From Chryseobacterium polytrichastri (GTDB lineage: Bacteria > Bacteroidota > Bacteroidia > Flavobacteriales > Weeksellaceae), in the NCBI RefSeq assembly GCF_900142445.1, contig NZ_FRAV01000031.1:1-60167 (forward strand): a DNA stretch of 60,167 bases, given 5' to 3'. The notes below the pieces were generated by a model. The model did no database searches, had not been told where the DNA came from, and saw only the letters and a program-made list of their open reading frames with translations. Below are positions 1 through 7,946 of this stretch, piece after piece. Numbering within the stretch: position 1 is the stretch's first letter; each line of letters starts with the position of its first letter. The translations under genes and the position numbers were made by a program.

Positions 1-99
1 ATGTAGAATTTGGTTTTCTTCTTCAAATTTTACAATCTCAAAATATTCAATCAACAGTTCAGGTAAAAATAATTTAAGCAGTTCGGCATCATTTAGCAT
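1..99 (-). CDS. ISAon1-family transposase N-terminal protein (partial)
   Basis: The minus strand opens at an ATG at 99 and stays open for 33 codons to the window edge (MLNDAELLKLFLPELLIEYF, then an acidic stretch). This opening resembles the small N-terminal ORF of ISAon1-type insertion sequences, which in Weeksellaceae usually starts with MLxDxELLKLFLPE and precedes a DDE transposase ORF. Only the first part is visible, so the transposase itself would lie to the left. The family assignment is from memory of the motif; that this is a coding start is fairly clear from the open frame and composition. Confidence 0.6.
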   Translation of the reverse strand, partial: MLNDAELLKLFLPELLIEYFEIVKFEEENQILH

Positions 100-160
100 T
101 ATACAAAAATAGCATTTTTTATTTTCTCCCCAACTTTTGAGACTGATCCATATTGAGCAT

Positions 161-187
161 AAAAAAAGCATCTTTTTTCAGATGCTT
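161..187 (-). terminator. Rho-independent terminator after the DUF3276 gene
   Basis: An 8-bp stem (AAGCATCT at 166-173 with AGATGCTT at 180-187) is followed on the minus strand by a run of T (complement of the A run at 161-167). It lies just past the stop of the minus-strand gene that ends at 212. Confidence 0.8.
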
Positions 188-211
188 GTGTTTTTAAGAT
201 ATTGTTTTGGC

Positions 212-547
212 TTAAACCTCGTCGTCAGAATCTATTGTGTAAGATTTGCTTTTGAAGTCCTTGTCATGCTTTTCTGATATTACATCCTCACCTTTTTCGT
301 TAATGATGAAATCTGTGGATTCATTAAACATCTCCTGAAAACTTTTAAAATCCTCTTTGTAAAGATAAATTTTGTGTTTCTCGAATGTAGCCTCTCCATT
401 CTCTCCGAAGTTCTTTTTGCTTTCGGTAATCGTAAGATAATAATCTCCTGCTTTCGTCTCGCGCACATCAAAGAAATAAGTTCTTCTTCCTGCTTTTAAC
501 ACCTTCGTGAAAATTTCATTTTCATGGCGTTCCTTGTATTCACTCAT
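212..547 (-). CDS. DUF3276 / PUR-alpha-like nucleic-acid-binding protein
   Basis: This 111-residue protein matches the DUF3276 (PUR family) proteins found across Bacteroidota. The family folds like the PUR repeat of eukaryotic Pur-alpha and binds single-stranded DNA or RNA. The conserved core is visible as KVLKAGRRTYFFDVRETKAG near residues 15-34, followed by YYLTITESKK and a C-terminal acidic tail. It is a single-gene unit with its own strong promoter (577-605) and terminator (161-187). The binding role comes from the family; the physiological target is unknown. Confidence 0.85.
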   Translation of the reverse strand: MSEYKERHENEIFTKVLKAGRRTYFFDVRETKAGDYYLTITESKKNFGENGEATFEKHKIYLYKEDFKSFQEMFNESTDFIINEKGEDVISEKHDKDFKSKSYTIDSDDEV

Positions 548-576
548 TGTTAGATATTTTTTAATCTTGTTAAGAA

Positions 577-605
577 CAAATATAAAAGTTTTCTTTTAAT
601 CACAA
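577..605 (-). promoter_or_regulatory. Promoter for the DUF3276 gene (TTG-N18-TATATTTG)
   Basis: On the minus strand the -7 element TATATTTG (577-584) lies 18 bp from a -33 TTG (603-605). This matches the Bacteroidota primary sigma consensus TTG-N17-23-TAnnTTTG. The start codon at 547 is 29 nt downstream of the -7 box. Confidence 0.75.
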
Positions 606-646
606 AATTTTTTTTATGATTTATTTAACAATTCCGAACGAAATGG

Positions 647-2317
647 CTAAGCAGTTAAAGAATTGGTAATTTCGGTAAGATTAATAATTTTATCTGCTCT
701 CTGAGCGCTAGACTCTCTGTGTGTGATAATTATGGACGTTGCGTTATGAATTTTTGTTTCTATATTTTCCAATATATTCTGTTCCGTTTCAGTATCCAAA
801 GCAGACAGAGAATCATCGAAAATAATGATGTTTGGATCTTTAATTAAGGCTCTGGCAATACAAATCCTCTGCTTCTGGCCTCCCGAAAGCATTACACCAC
901 GCTCACCAACCAGTGTTTTATATTGATCTTTGAAGCCGGTAATGTTCTTATCTACATCAGCGATCTTGGCATATTCAACTACTTTTTCGTGGGAAGGGTT
1001 GTCTATTGCAAACCCAATATTAGTCTCAATAGAATCTGAAAACAGATAACTTTCCTGAGGAATATAGCCAATATAATTTCTGTAGTTGTCGAGGTTATGC
1101 TCTTTCAGGTTTTTACCATCAATTAAAATTTCACCTTCTGTAGGATCAATTAATCGGCAAAGAAGTAAGGCAATGGTAGATTTTCCACTTCCTGTCTTCC
1201 CCATTATAGCAAGAGATTGTCCGGCATCTATTTTAAAACTTAAATTATCTAAGGCTTTAATTCCGGTATTTGGATAAACGTAAGAAACATTTTTAAATTC
1301 AATATCTCCTTTAATAGGATAAACGTCGAAGTTTTCATTAACGATATCCGATTTTTTATCTAAGAACTCATTAATTCTCTGCATAGATGCTTCTGCTCTT
1401 TGGTTTACGGAAGTAACCCACCCAACCATAGAAAAAGGAAAAATCAAGGTGTTGATATACATGAAGAAATCGGCAATTTTACCGATGCTTAATTCTCCGT
1501 CAATATATTTTTGTCCGCCAATTAAAATAATAGCTACGTTCAATAATCCGATTACGAATAAAATAATAGTAAAGAAGTATGCTTCAGTTTTAGCTAAATC
1601 CAACGCTTTATCTTGATAGTCGGTTACTTTTACGCTGTAATTTTTCTTGATGTATTTTTCTTTTGCAAAAAACTTTACCACACGAATTCCCGAAAAGCTA
1701 TCCTGAACAAAAGTGGAGATGGCAGACTGACTTTTCTGCATGATCTTCGACTTTTTATTAATAATGGAACTTACTTTATAGATTAGAAATGATAAAATAG
1801 GAAGTGGCAACAATGTCCAAAGAGTCATTGAAGCATCTGTTTTTACCATGTAAATACTTGTGATGAGTAATAAGACAATTAAGTTGGCCACATACATTAC
1901 ACCAGGTCCTAGGTACATTCTCACGGCTACTACATCTTCACTTAATCGGTTCATTAAATCTCCGATGGTTGTTTTTTTGTAGTCGGTAAGTGATAATTCC
2001 TGATAATGTTTGTAGATTTTATTTTTAAGCTCGTATTCAATTCTTCTTGAAGCTACAATAATAGTCTGTCTCATCATAAAGGTGAAAAACCCTGTTAGAA
2101 GTGAGCATCCAACAATAATGGCAACGTAAATTAAAACCTGTTTACTGAAACCAACATGGCCTTCTTTGGCAAAGCTGGCAAGGATATCAACAGACTTACC
2201 AACAAACTGTACCTTATAGATATTAAAGAAATTGCTGGCGATAATGAATAGTACCCCCCAAAACAATAATATTTTATGTTTCCAAAAATAAGGGTTTAGA
2301 GTTTTTAAAGCTTTCAT
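647..2317 (-). CDS. ABC-type multidrug/lipid exporter (fused TM and ATPase)
   Basis: The 556-residue half-transporter has an N-terminal six-helix exporter domain (about residues 1-310) and a C-terminal ATPase. Walker A is GKTGSGKST near residue 372, the signature is LSGGQKQR near 475, and Walker B runs into the D-loop as IIIFDDSLSALD near 497. The residue after the Walker B aspartate is Asp instead of the usual catalytic Glu, which is typical of the degenerate partner in heterodimeric exporters such as the YheI/YheH or BmrC/BmrD type. No second ABC gene is adjacent. The substrate cannot be told from sequence. It is transcribed divergently from nusB. Confidence 0.88.
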   Translation of the reverse strand: MKALKTLNPYFWKHKILLFWGVLFIIASNFFNIYKVQFVGKSVDILASFAKEGHVGFSKQVLIYVAIIVGCSLLTGFFTFMMRQTIIVASRRIEYELKNKIYKHYQELSLTDYKKTTIGDLMNRLSEDVVAVRMYLGPGVMYVANLIVLLLITSIYMVKTDASMTLWTLLPLPILSFLIYKVSSIINKKSKIMQKSQSAISTFVQDSFSGIRVVKFFAKEKYIKKNYSVKVTDYQDKALDLAKTEAYFFTIILFVIGLLNVAIILIGGQKYIDGELSIGKIADFFMYINTLIFPFSMVGWVTSVNQRAEASMQRINEFLDKKSDIVNENFDVYPIKGDIEFKNVSYVYPNTGIKALDNLSFKIDAGQSLAIMGKTGSGKSTIALLLCRLIDPTEGEILIDGKNLKEHNLDNYRNYIGYIPQESYLFSDSIETNIGFAIDNPSHEKVVEYAKIADVDKNITGFKDQYKTLVGERGVMLSGGQKQRICIARALIKDPNIIIFDDSLSALDTETEQNILENIETKIHNATSIIITHRESSAQRADKIINLTEITNSLTA

Positions 2318-2334
2318 AAAGTTTTACAAAATTA

Positions 2335-2342
2335 CAAAAATA
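2335..2342 (-). promoter_or_regulatory. Probable -7 box for the ABC exporter
   Basis: TATTTTTG on the minus strand fits TAnnTTTG and ends 17 nt before the ATG at 2317. No clear -33 TTG is seen. Confidence 0.45.
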
Positions 2343-2378
2343 CCATCACACTACGAATTTCATAAATTTTAAATTTCG

Positions 2379-2386
2379 TATCTTTG
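2379..2386 (+). promoter_or_regulatory. Probable -7 box for nusB
   Basis: TATCTTTG matches TAnnTTTG exactly and ends 21 nt before the nusB ATG, so the leader would be only about 15 nt long. No good -33 TTG is present. It lies back to back with the ABC exporter promoter. Confidence 0.5.
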
Positions 2387-2407
2387 CACCCATAAAAAGC
2401 TCTTTGA

Positions 2408-3313
2408 ATGTTAGGACGACGACAAATCCGTGAAAAAGTAGTAGAAAGTGTGTATTCTTACTACCAAAATCCAATAAAATTTGATGTTTTAGAGAAAAAC
2501 ATGTTCTCTGGAATAGAAAAAATCTATTATCTGTATATCTATGAACTCAACTTTTTAGTGGCGTTGAAAGATCTAGCAGAACATCAGATCGAAATCGGTA
2601 AGAATAAGTACATCAAAACCGATGCTAATACCAATCCTAATCAAAAATTCATCAGCAACCAGGTATTAATTAAGCTTGAAGAAAATCCTGAGAGATTATT
2701 TTTTACTGGTCAGCATAAACAATTGAAGTGGGATCTTCATGATGATTTATTGGTGAGAACTTTCCAAAGAATTACTGCAGGAAAGCGTTACCAGGATTTC
2801 ATGAAAGAAGATGGGTATTCTTTTGAGGAAGATCAAAAATTTATTGGAAAATTATTTTTAAGATATATTGCTGAAAATGAAGATTTTCATGAATATCTTG
2901 GAGATAAAGAATTAACTTGGTATGATGATATTCATATTGCCAATTCAATGGTTCAAAAAACGATTGGTTTTCTAAAAGAAGATGAAGACAGTAGAACATT
3001 GATTAAAATGGTGAAAGATGATGAAGACAGAGATTTCGCAGGTAAATTGTTGAGAGACACACTGAACAACTGGGAAAGCAATGAGAAAAAGCTGAGCGAA
3101 AGATTAGAAAACTGGGATTTGGAAAGAGTTTCTTTAATGGACAAAGTTATTTTAACAACAGCAATTGCTGAGCTTGATAATTTTGCTTTTACCCCTTCAA
3201 GAGTAATTATTAATGAATATATAGAGATTGCTAAAGTATTTGCTACAGACAGATCAAATATTTTCATTAACGGAATTTTAGATAAATATTGTAAAGATCA
3301 AAATAGAATTTAA
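2408..3313 (+). CDS. nusB: Transcription antitermination factor NusB (long Bacteroidota form)
   Basis: The C-terminal part (about residues 165-297) is the NusB fold. It shows the conserved ending in which a helix with SLMDKVILTTAIAEL is followed by a VIINEYIEIAKVFATDRSNI segment and a final helix with FINGILDKYC. NusB binds boxA RNA with NusE/S10 during rRNA antitermination. At 301 residues it is twice the length of E. coli NusB; the extra N-terminal half is the usual state in Flavobacteriia and is not a fusion special to this genome. It heads a run with the DUF1573 lipoprotein and yajC, with gaps of 1 and 4 nt. Confidence 0.92.
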   Translation: MLGRRQIREKVVESVYSYYQNPIKFDVLEKNMFSGIEKIYYLYIYELNFLVALKDLAEHQIEIGKNKYIKTDANTNPNQKFISNQVLIKLEENPERLFFTGQHKQLKWDLHDDLLVRTFQRITAGKRYQDFMKEDGYSFEEDQKFIGKLFLRYIAENEDFHEYLGDKELTWYDDIHIANSMVQKTIGFLKEDEDSRTLIKMVKDDEDRDFAGKLLRDTLNNWESNEKKLSERLENWDLERVSLMDKVILTTAIAELDNFAFTPSRVIINEYIEIAKVFATDRSNIFINGILDKYCKDQNRI

Positions 3314-3314
3314 C

Positions 3315-3842
3315 ATGAAAAAGACGTTATCAATTATCGCTTTGTCTATTATAGGCCTTGGTTTAGTTTCTTGTAAAAAAGAAAATAAAGAAGTTCAGGG
3401 ATCAGATGCTGTAGCAGTAGATTCTAGTGCTGCGAATAATTTGCCACCAGCTGATTCTTCGGCAGCTCATGTAGGGGAGGCAGCGGCTGCTCCAGCAGTA
3501 ACAGCAACTCCGGCTCCATCTAACCAACCATTAACAACAGTTGCTTTATCTGAAAATAGCTTCGATTTTGGAAAAGTTAAAAAAGGAGATAAAGTAGAGC
3601 ACGTATATGAAATTACAAACACTGGAAAGAATCCTTTGGTAATTTCTGAAGTGAAGCCTGGATGTGGATGTACAGTTCCTGATTTTACAAAAGAGCCTAT
3701 CTTACCTGGCAAAAAAGGAAAAATTACGTTGCATTTTGATTCTTCAAGCTTTGACGGAAACGTAAGTAAGTATGCAGATGTTTTTGCTAACGTAGAGAAA
3801 GCGCCAATTAAATTAACATTTACAGCTAATATTCAACCATAA
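3315..3842 (+). CDS. DUF1573 lipoprotein
   Basis: The 175-residue product begins with a lipoprotein signal peptide whose lipobox ends at Cys20 (GLGLVSC). A low-complexity Ala/Pro/Ser linker covers about residues 33-72. The C-terminal half is a DUF1573 immunoglobulin-like domain with the motifs FDFGKVKKGDKVEHVYEITN and PGCGCTVPD. DUF1573 proteins are common in Bacteroidota, but their function is not known. It sits 1 nt after nusB and 4 nt before yajC, so the three are co-transcribed. Confidence 0.85.
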   Translation: MKKTLSIIALSIIGLGLVSCKKENKEVQGSDAVAVDSSAANNLPPADSSAAHVGEAAAAPAVTATPAPSNQPLTTVALSENSFDFGKVKKGDKVEHVYEITNTGKNPLVISEVKPGCGCTVPDFTKEPILPGKKGKITLHFDSSSFDGNVSKYADVFANVEKAPIKLTFTANIQP

Positions 3843-3846
3843 TATA

Positions 3847-4221
3847 ATGAATATACTAACAGTATTTTTACAAGCACCAGCTGGAGGTTCGTCTCCAATG
3901 ATGTTGGTCATGATGGGAGTGATGTTTGTAGGGTTTTATTTCTTAATGATAAGACCACAACAAGCAAAGCAGAAAAAAGAAAAACTTTTTCAGGAGAATC
4001 TAAAAGTTGGAACTAGAGTAGTTCTTACTTCTGGTCTTCATGGAAGAATTGCTCAGGTTCAGGATGACGGTTTCGTTATTGAAACATTATCTGGGAAATT
4101 GAAATTCGAAAAAGCAGCAGTTTCTAGAGAATTTACAGAAACTCGTTTTGGAGAAAAAGCAGTAAAAGCAACTGATAAACCAGTTGAGAAAAAAGAAATC
4201 GAAACTACTGAAAATAAATAA
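3847..4221 (+). CDS. yajC: Preprotein translocase subunit YajC
   Basis: The 124-residue protein has one membrane segment (about residues 16-36, with MLVMMGVMFVGFYFLMIRPQ) and the family signature MIRPQQAKQKKEK. A small cytoplasmic domain follows (LKVGTRVVLTSGLHGRIAQV). YajC associates with SecDF next to the SecYEG channel. The family's usual length is about 90-130 residues. It is the last gene of the nusB run and is followed by a strong hairpin terminator at 4250-4274. Confidence 0.93.
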   Translation: MNILTVFLQAPAGGSSPMMLVMMGVMFVGFYFLMIRPQQAKQKKEKLFQENLKVGTRVVLTSGLHGRIAQVQDDGFVIETLSGKLKFEKAAVSREFTETRFGEKAVKATDKPVEKKEIETTENK

Positions 4222-4249
4222 TTTTTAGTTTTTAAAATATTACGTTTCG

Positions 4250-4290
4250 GCGCGGTGAGCTTTGCTCACCGCGCTGATTCTTTTATAATA
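4250..4290 (+). terminator. Terminator after yajC
   Basis: A perfect 11-bp GC-rich stem, GCGCGGTGAGC / GCTCACCGCGC with a TTT loop (4250-4274), is followed by a T-rich stretch. It is the most GC-rich hairpin among the terminators found here. Confidence 0.75.
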
Positions 4291-4303
4291 AGTATCTATT
4301 CAT

Positions 4304-4328
4304 TTTGTTATTCCGCAGGAATCTAAAC
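4304..4328. repeat. REP-like hairpin repeat, copy 1 (with inverted partial copy at 4354-4375)
   Basis: The segment TTTGTTATTCCGCAGGAATC plus TAAAC has a short stem ATTCC/GGAAT. A second copy at 39387-39411 agrees at 19 of 25 positions, and its stem is ATGCT/AGCAT, so stem changes are compensated. A diverged inverted copy (AGATCC...GGATGGCAAAC) follows at 4354-4375. This looks like a dispersed intergenic palindromic element. Confidence 0.5.
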
Positions 4329-4455
4329 TCCTAAAAAATAATATATAGCTAGATCCTTCTAGGATGGCAAACATGGTGTTTAGTTTATGGACTAATAATT
4401 TGTGCTATTCGTGAAAAAATTTGTGAAATTTGTGTTTAAAAAATATCTTTACCCA

Positions 4456-5190
4456 ATGAATCAAAACACAAACAAAACCGTTCTTATTCTGGGCGCAAAC
4501 TCCGATGTAGCCAAGCAATGTATCATTCAATATCTTGAAAAAGGATTTTCAGTGATTGCAGCTTCCCGAAATACACAATCGCTTGAGGATTTTGTTACCA
4601 GTAATAATATAGACTCATCAAAAATTACGGTTTTATATTTTGATGCAGCCGATTTTGATTCACATCAAAAATTTTATAATGAACTTCCTATAAAACCTAA
4701 TATTGCGGTGTATGCAGCCGGTTTTTTGGTTGATAACGAAAAGGCTCTGAGAGATTTTAAAGGCGCTCAACAAATGATGATTACCAATTATATGGGAGCC
4801 GTTTCTATTCTGAATATTATAGCAATGGATGAAGATAATAGGAATTTAGAAAGAATTATCGGACTGTCTTCGCTTTCAGGGGTGAGGGGCCGGAAAAGTA
4901 ATTTTGTTTATGGAAGTACAAAAGCGGCATTTACTCAGTATTTAGCGGGATTAAGACAGGAGTTAGCATCTAGAAAAATAACCGTAAATGTTTTAGTGAT
5001 TGGCTATATCAGGACAAAAATAAATGAAGGATTAGAGTTAAATGAATCTTTGATTATGGAGCCAGATTACGTAGCCAGATTTATTGTGAATGCAAAAAGC
5101 TCTTTTAGTATTGTTCCTAACTTTAAGTGGAAAATTATTTATCATATTTTAAAAGTTTTACCAGAAAGTCTCGTGGCTAAATTACCATAA
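4456..5190 (+). CDS. SDR-family oxidoreductase, DprE2-like
   Basis: The 244-residue short-chain dehydrogenase has the cofactor motif LGANSDVAK at residues 12-20 and the catalytic Ser138/Ser139, Tyr152 and Lys156 (SNFVYGSTKA). The NFVYGSTKA context and overall pattern resemble mycobacterial DprE2, which reduces a decaprenyl-phospho-keto-sugar, so a keto-sugar or polyprenyl-linked substrate is possible but unproven. The frame is open upstream to a GTG at 4402, but that would add a Lys/Phe-rich stretch unlike the family; the ATG at 4456 gives a normal Rossmann start. It is preceded by 230 nt holding repeats and stands alone. Confidence 0.75.
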   Translation: MNQNTNKTVLILGANSDVAKQCIIQYLEKGFSVIAASRNTQSLEDFVTSNNIDSSKITVLYFDAADFDSHQKFYNELPIKPNIAVYAAGFLVDNEKALRDFKGAQQMMITNYMGAVSILNIIAMDEDNRNLERIIGLSSLSGVRGRKSNFVYGSTKAAFTQYLAGLRQELASRKITVNVLVIGYIRTKINEGLELNESLIMEPDYVARFIVNAKSSFSIVPNFKWKIIYHILKVLPESLVAKLP

Positions 5191-5389
5191 TATTTTTCGC
5201 TGTATTTCTATTTTTAACAATATCTTTTCATTGATTTTTCATAATCAGTTTATTTATCGTTTTCAGTGTTTTAGATTGATGTATGTTTCAGATTAATAAT
5301 AGTTTACATACGTTCAGGTTTGGTGTTTTTTTTATTATTTTTAGGAGTTGATTACTATTTAATAGATCAATAATAAAATAAAAAAACAG

Positions 5390-6235
5390 ATGAACGATTT
5401 AAAATTGAACAACATTGAACAGCAATGGGATACCTTCATGTATTCAGCTATTGCATGGGCACCCAAGATTATTTCAGCGGTGATTTCAGCAGTTCTTATA
5501 TATTTTATAGGATCTTGGCTTATACGAATGGTCAATAGATTACTCGAAAAAGCTTTTACAAAGCGTAATATGGATGCTTCTTTACAGCTATTTCTTTTAA
5601 ACATTATTAAGTGGGGACTCAATATCATGCTCTTTATTATTGTGGTAACACAACTGGGCGTACAGACTTCTGTATTTGTCGCAATAATAGGAGCAGCTGG
5701 TTTAGCGATAGGTTTGGCATTACAAGGCTCACTGACCAATTTTGCAGGCGGTATTATTATTTTATTGTTAAAACCATTTAAAATAGGCGATTTTATTTCG
5801 TCTAGTTCAGGAGTTTCGGGGACGGTAAGTGCAATAGATGTTTTTCATACAAGAATCATAACTCCACAAAATCAATTGATCATTATTCCTAATGGAGAGA
5901 TTTCAAATAAGAGCATCACTAATTTTACACAATTAGGAACACGAAGAACATGGTTTGATATTGGAGTTTCTTATCATACAGACCTGAAAAAGGCAAAAGA
6001 AATATTATTAGAAGTTATTAACAATAATCAACATGCTCTTAAAAATCCTACGCCACAAGTTGTAGTAACTGAACTTAGGGATAGCACAATCAATTTATCT
6101 ATAAGAGTTACGGCATCCAATGAAAATTTTTGGGCAATGAATGAAGAATTAACCATAGAATGTAAAGTAGCTCTAGACCGTGCCGGAATTGAAATCCCTT
6201 TTCCACAGCGAGATATTCATGTTTACAATAAATAA
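5390..6235 (+). CDS. Small-conductance mechanosensitive channel (MscS family)
   Basis: The 281-residue protein has three membrane segments within the first 135 residues. The third carries the pore-helix pattern GAAGLAIGLALQGSLTNFAG, rich in spaced Gly and Ala as in MscS TM3. The beta domain follows with KPFKIGDFI and then VSGTVSAIDVFHTRI, and the C-terminal alpha/beta domain ends normally. It matches E. coli MscS (286 residues) in length. Such channels open under membrane tension to release solutes during osmotic downshock. It is a single gene with a terminator at 6271-6303. Confidence 0.92.
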   Translation: MNDLKLNNIEQQWDTFMYSAIAWAPKIISAVISAVLIYFIGSWLIRMVNRLLEKAFTKRNMDASLQLFLLNIIKWGLNIMLFIIVVTQLGVQTSVFVAIIGAAGLAIGLALQGSLTNFAGGIIILLLKPFKIGDFISSSSGVSGTVSAIDVFHTRIITPQNQLIIIPNGEISNKSITNFTQLGTRRTWFDIGVSYHTDLKKAKEILLEVINNNQHALKNPTPQVVVTELRDSTINLSIRVTASNENFWAMNEELTIECKVALDRAGIEIPFPQRDIHVYNK

Positions 6236-6270
6236 ATGATTCTTATTACTTTTGAGACTCATTACCATTA

Positions 6271-6303
6271 TTCCTGCGTTTGATTAATGCAGGGATTTTT
6301 TTA
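6271..6303 (+). terminator. Terminator after the mscS-like gene
   Basis: An 11-pair stem (ATTCCTGCGTT at 6271-6281 with AATGCAGGGAT at 6287-6297, including two G-T pairs) is followed by a T run. Confidence 0.8.
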
Positions 6304-6430
6304 ATATCTAAAATATTATGGAATTGATCAATTTCTTGCTAAAAACAACAATAAGTGAAAATATAGAAAATAAAGAGATCGTCAGGTACATTTATTATTT
6401 GTAATTTGTGCCAAAATAAAATATAACTTC

Positions 6431-7201
6431 ATGAAAACAGTTTTTACTTTTGTATTGATACTTGGAATAAACATGTTCCTATCTGCTCAGAAGGTTGATT
6501 ACAAAAATAATATCATTGCAGTGGATGGTAATAAAATAGGAAAAGTTGAAGTCCAGAAACAAAACTTTGGTCTTACTAAAAATTTCAATCTTTATTCGAT
6601 AGATGGCGAAAAATTAATAATTGCTGTTTTGAGTACAGAATTTGAAGGTGATAAAAATGACAATACGAGTATGTATTATCGCTTTACTTTTTTACCTACA
6701 AATCAGGTTGGAATTTTCAAACTGTCAACATTAGGGATGGAGAAAGGTTTTGTAAACTTAATTGGCAAAGGAGGAATTATTGATGGAAATACACTCAATG
6801 CGAATAAAGTAACAGAGCTGATTGCTTCAAAAGGAGTGTCTCCAAGAACGGCTGTCAATTACACGTTGGTAGCTCGTAACAGGAATTGGCCAATTGAGTT
6901 GAGGGAAAACAAATCTATTGAGCAGGGAGAAACAATAGGTTTCTTTAATTATACAGGAAGTATGGGTAGTCAAGATGCCTATGAATTTTTTATTCCCGGT
7001 GGTATTATGGTGGCTAAAGTAAGTTTTGCAGGGGGAAATAATGCGCAGAATTTTGAATTGTTTACGGCTAGTGATAAAGTTCGAAGAGTAGTTCCAATTC
7101 CACAGAAAGATAAAGTAACTTCGCTTTCTTCAAGTATAGATCCTAATCTGCTTACACTCAAAAGGATTACGGCTTGGCTAGTGCAGAATAATTATCTGTA
7201 A
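6431..7201 (+). CDS. Secreted protein of unknown function
   Basis: I do not recognise this 256-residue protein. It starts with a Sec signal peptide (residues 1-19, ending FLSAQ), so it is exported to the periplasm. The body is rich in beta-strand patterns, and near residues 146-185 there is a segment containing PIELRENKSIEQGETIGFF. The C-terminus has a short proline-containing helix. It has no lipobox and no T9SS sorting domain. It is flanked by terminators on both sides, so it is a single-gene unit. Confidence 0.7.
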   Translation: MKTVFTFVLILGINMFLSAQKVDYKNNIIAVDGNKIGKVEVQKQNFGLTKNFNLYSIDGEKLIIAVLSTEFEGDKNDNTSMYYRFTFLPTNQVGIFKLSTLGMEKGFVNLIGKGGIIDGNTLNANKVTELIASKGVSPRTAVNYTLVARNRNWPIELRENKSIEQGETIGFFNYTGSMGSQDAYEFFIPGGIMVAKVSFAGGNNAQNFELFTASDKVRRVVPIPQKDKVTSLSSSIDPNLLTLKRITAWLVQNNYL

Positions 7202-7233
7202 ATTAATTTTAAATGAATGACTTTAAATATAAT

Positions 7234-7260
7234 GTGGAGAAAAACTTCTCCACTTTTTTA
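7234..7260 (+). terminator. Terminator after the secreted protein gene
   Basis: An 8-bp stem GTGGAGAA/TTCTCCAC (7234-7241 and 7246-7253) is followed by TTTTTT. Confidence 0.85.
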
Positions 7261-7326
7261 TGCAGTTAAAATGATGTTTTCGTACTGATTTTTATCAATT
7301 CTTGTTTGGTCATTTTTTATCAAACA

Positions 7327-7911
7327 TTATATTGTTTGAGCAGTTTCCATAATACCTAAATCTATCAAAAACTCCAAATCTATATAATAGTTATTGGGAA
7401 TATATTTATCAAAGTAAACTTTTGTGGTGGAATGTTTTTGAAAAATTTCGTTTAAAGTAATCTTATCAATGTTTGTAAATGCTGTGAGGATTGGTAAAGA
7501 TTTATCATAATTTTGAATTGTAATTTTGGTTTTTACGAATTCAATATCATTTTTATTATAGAAAATGTTAGCATAATCATTTTGATTTTTGCCGACACCA
7601 AAAACATAACTTTCTATCACAGCATGACTCAAATCTATATTTTTAAAGATTTTATGGCGTTTTATATCTTGAACCACAATGTCTTTATGAAAATTTTCCA
7701 GTGGAAAGCCTTTTTCGCTTTCGATAGTAGAACGAATATATAGGTAAATGGGAGCAACAATCAGAATTCCTATTACAAAATAGCCTCCTTTGAAATCCAG
7801 AGTATCACTGTGTTTTGAATAACCAATTCCGTGAAAAAGTGTAAATAAACCTATAAGCCAAAGAATGGCAATTGGTATTTCCCATGCTTTCCATTGATGT
7901 TTTTCTTTCAT
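7327..7911 (-). CDS. Small membrane protein of unknown function
   Basis: The 194-residue product has two predicted membrane segments near the N-terminus (about residues 11-28 and 44-62), followed by a soluble domain of about 130 residues that I cannot assign. Its ATG lies only 35 nt downstream of the aspS stop, and that gap is filled by the aspS terminator, so there is no room for a normal separate promoter in the gap. Expression would need read-through or a promoter inside aspS. Composition is like its neighbours. Confidence 0.65.
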   Translation of the reverse strand: MKEKHQWKAWEIPIAILWLIGLFTLFHGIGYSKHSDTLDFKGGYFVIGILIVAPIYLYIRSTIESEKGFPLENFHKDIVVQDIKRHKIFKNIDLSHAVIESYVFGVGKNQNDYANIFYNKNDIEFVKTKITIQNYDKSLPILTAFTNIDKITLNEIFQKHSTTKVYFDKYIPNNYYIDLEFLIDLGIMETAQTI

Positions 7912-7913
7912 AA

Positions 7914-7940
7914 TAAAAAAGCGGAGATTTTTTCTCCGCT
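7914..7940 (-). terminator. Terminator after aspS
   Basis: On the minus strand the stem AGCGGAGA/TCTCCGCT (7920-7927 and 7933-7940) is followed by six or more T (complement of the A run before 7920). The T run reaches to 3 nt before the ATG of the next gene at 7911. Confidence 0.8.
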
Positions 7941-7946
7941 CTAAAT

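Noticed and set aside
1086..1277. 63-codon plus-strand frame inside the ABC exporter gene
   Set aside because: It is the antisense shadow of the ATPase domain (it covers the Walker A region) and has no start signal of its own.
2408..2900. NusB as a special fusion with a new N-terminal domain
   Set aside because: The long N-terminal half is the normal Flavobacteriia form of NusB, not a novelty.
7513..7743. 76-codon plus-strand frame opposite the small membrane-protein gene
   Set aside because: Antisense to a more plausible gene, with Phe/Ile-rich low-complexity content and no promoter.
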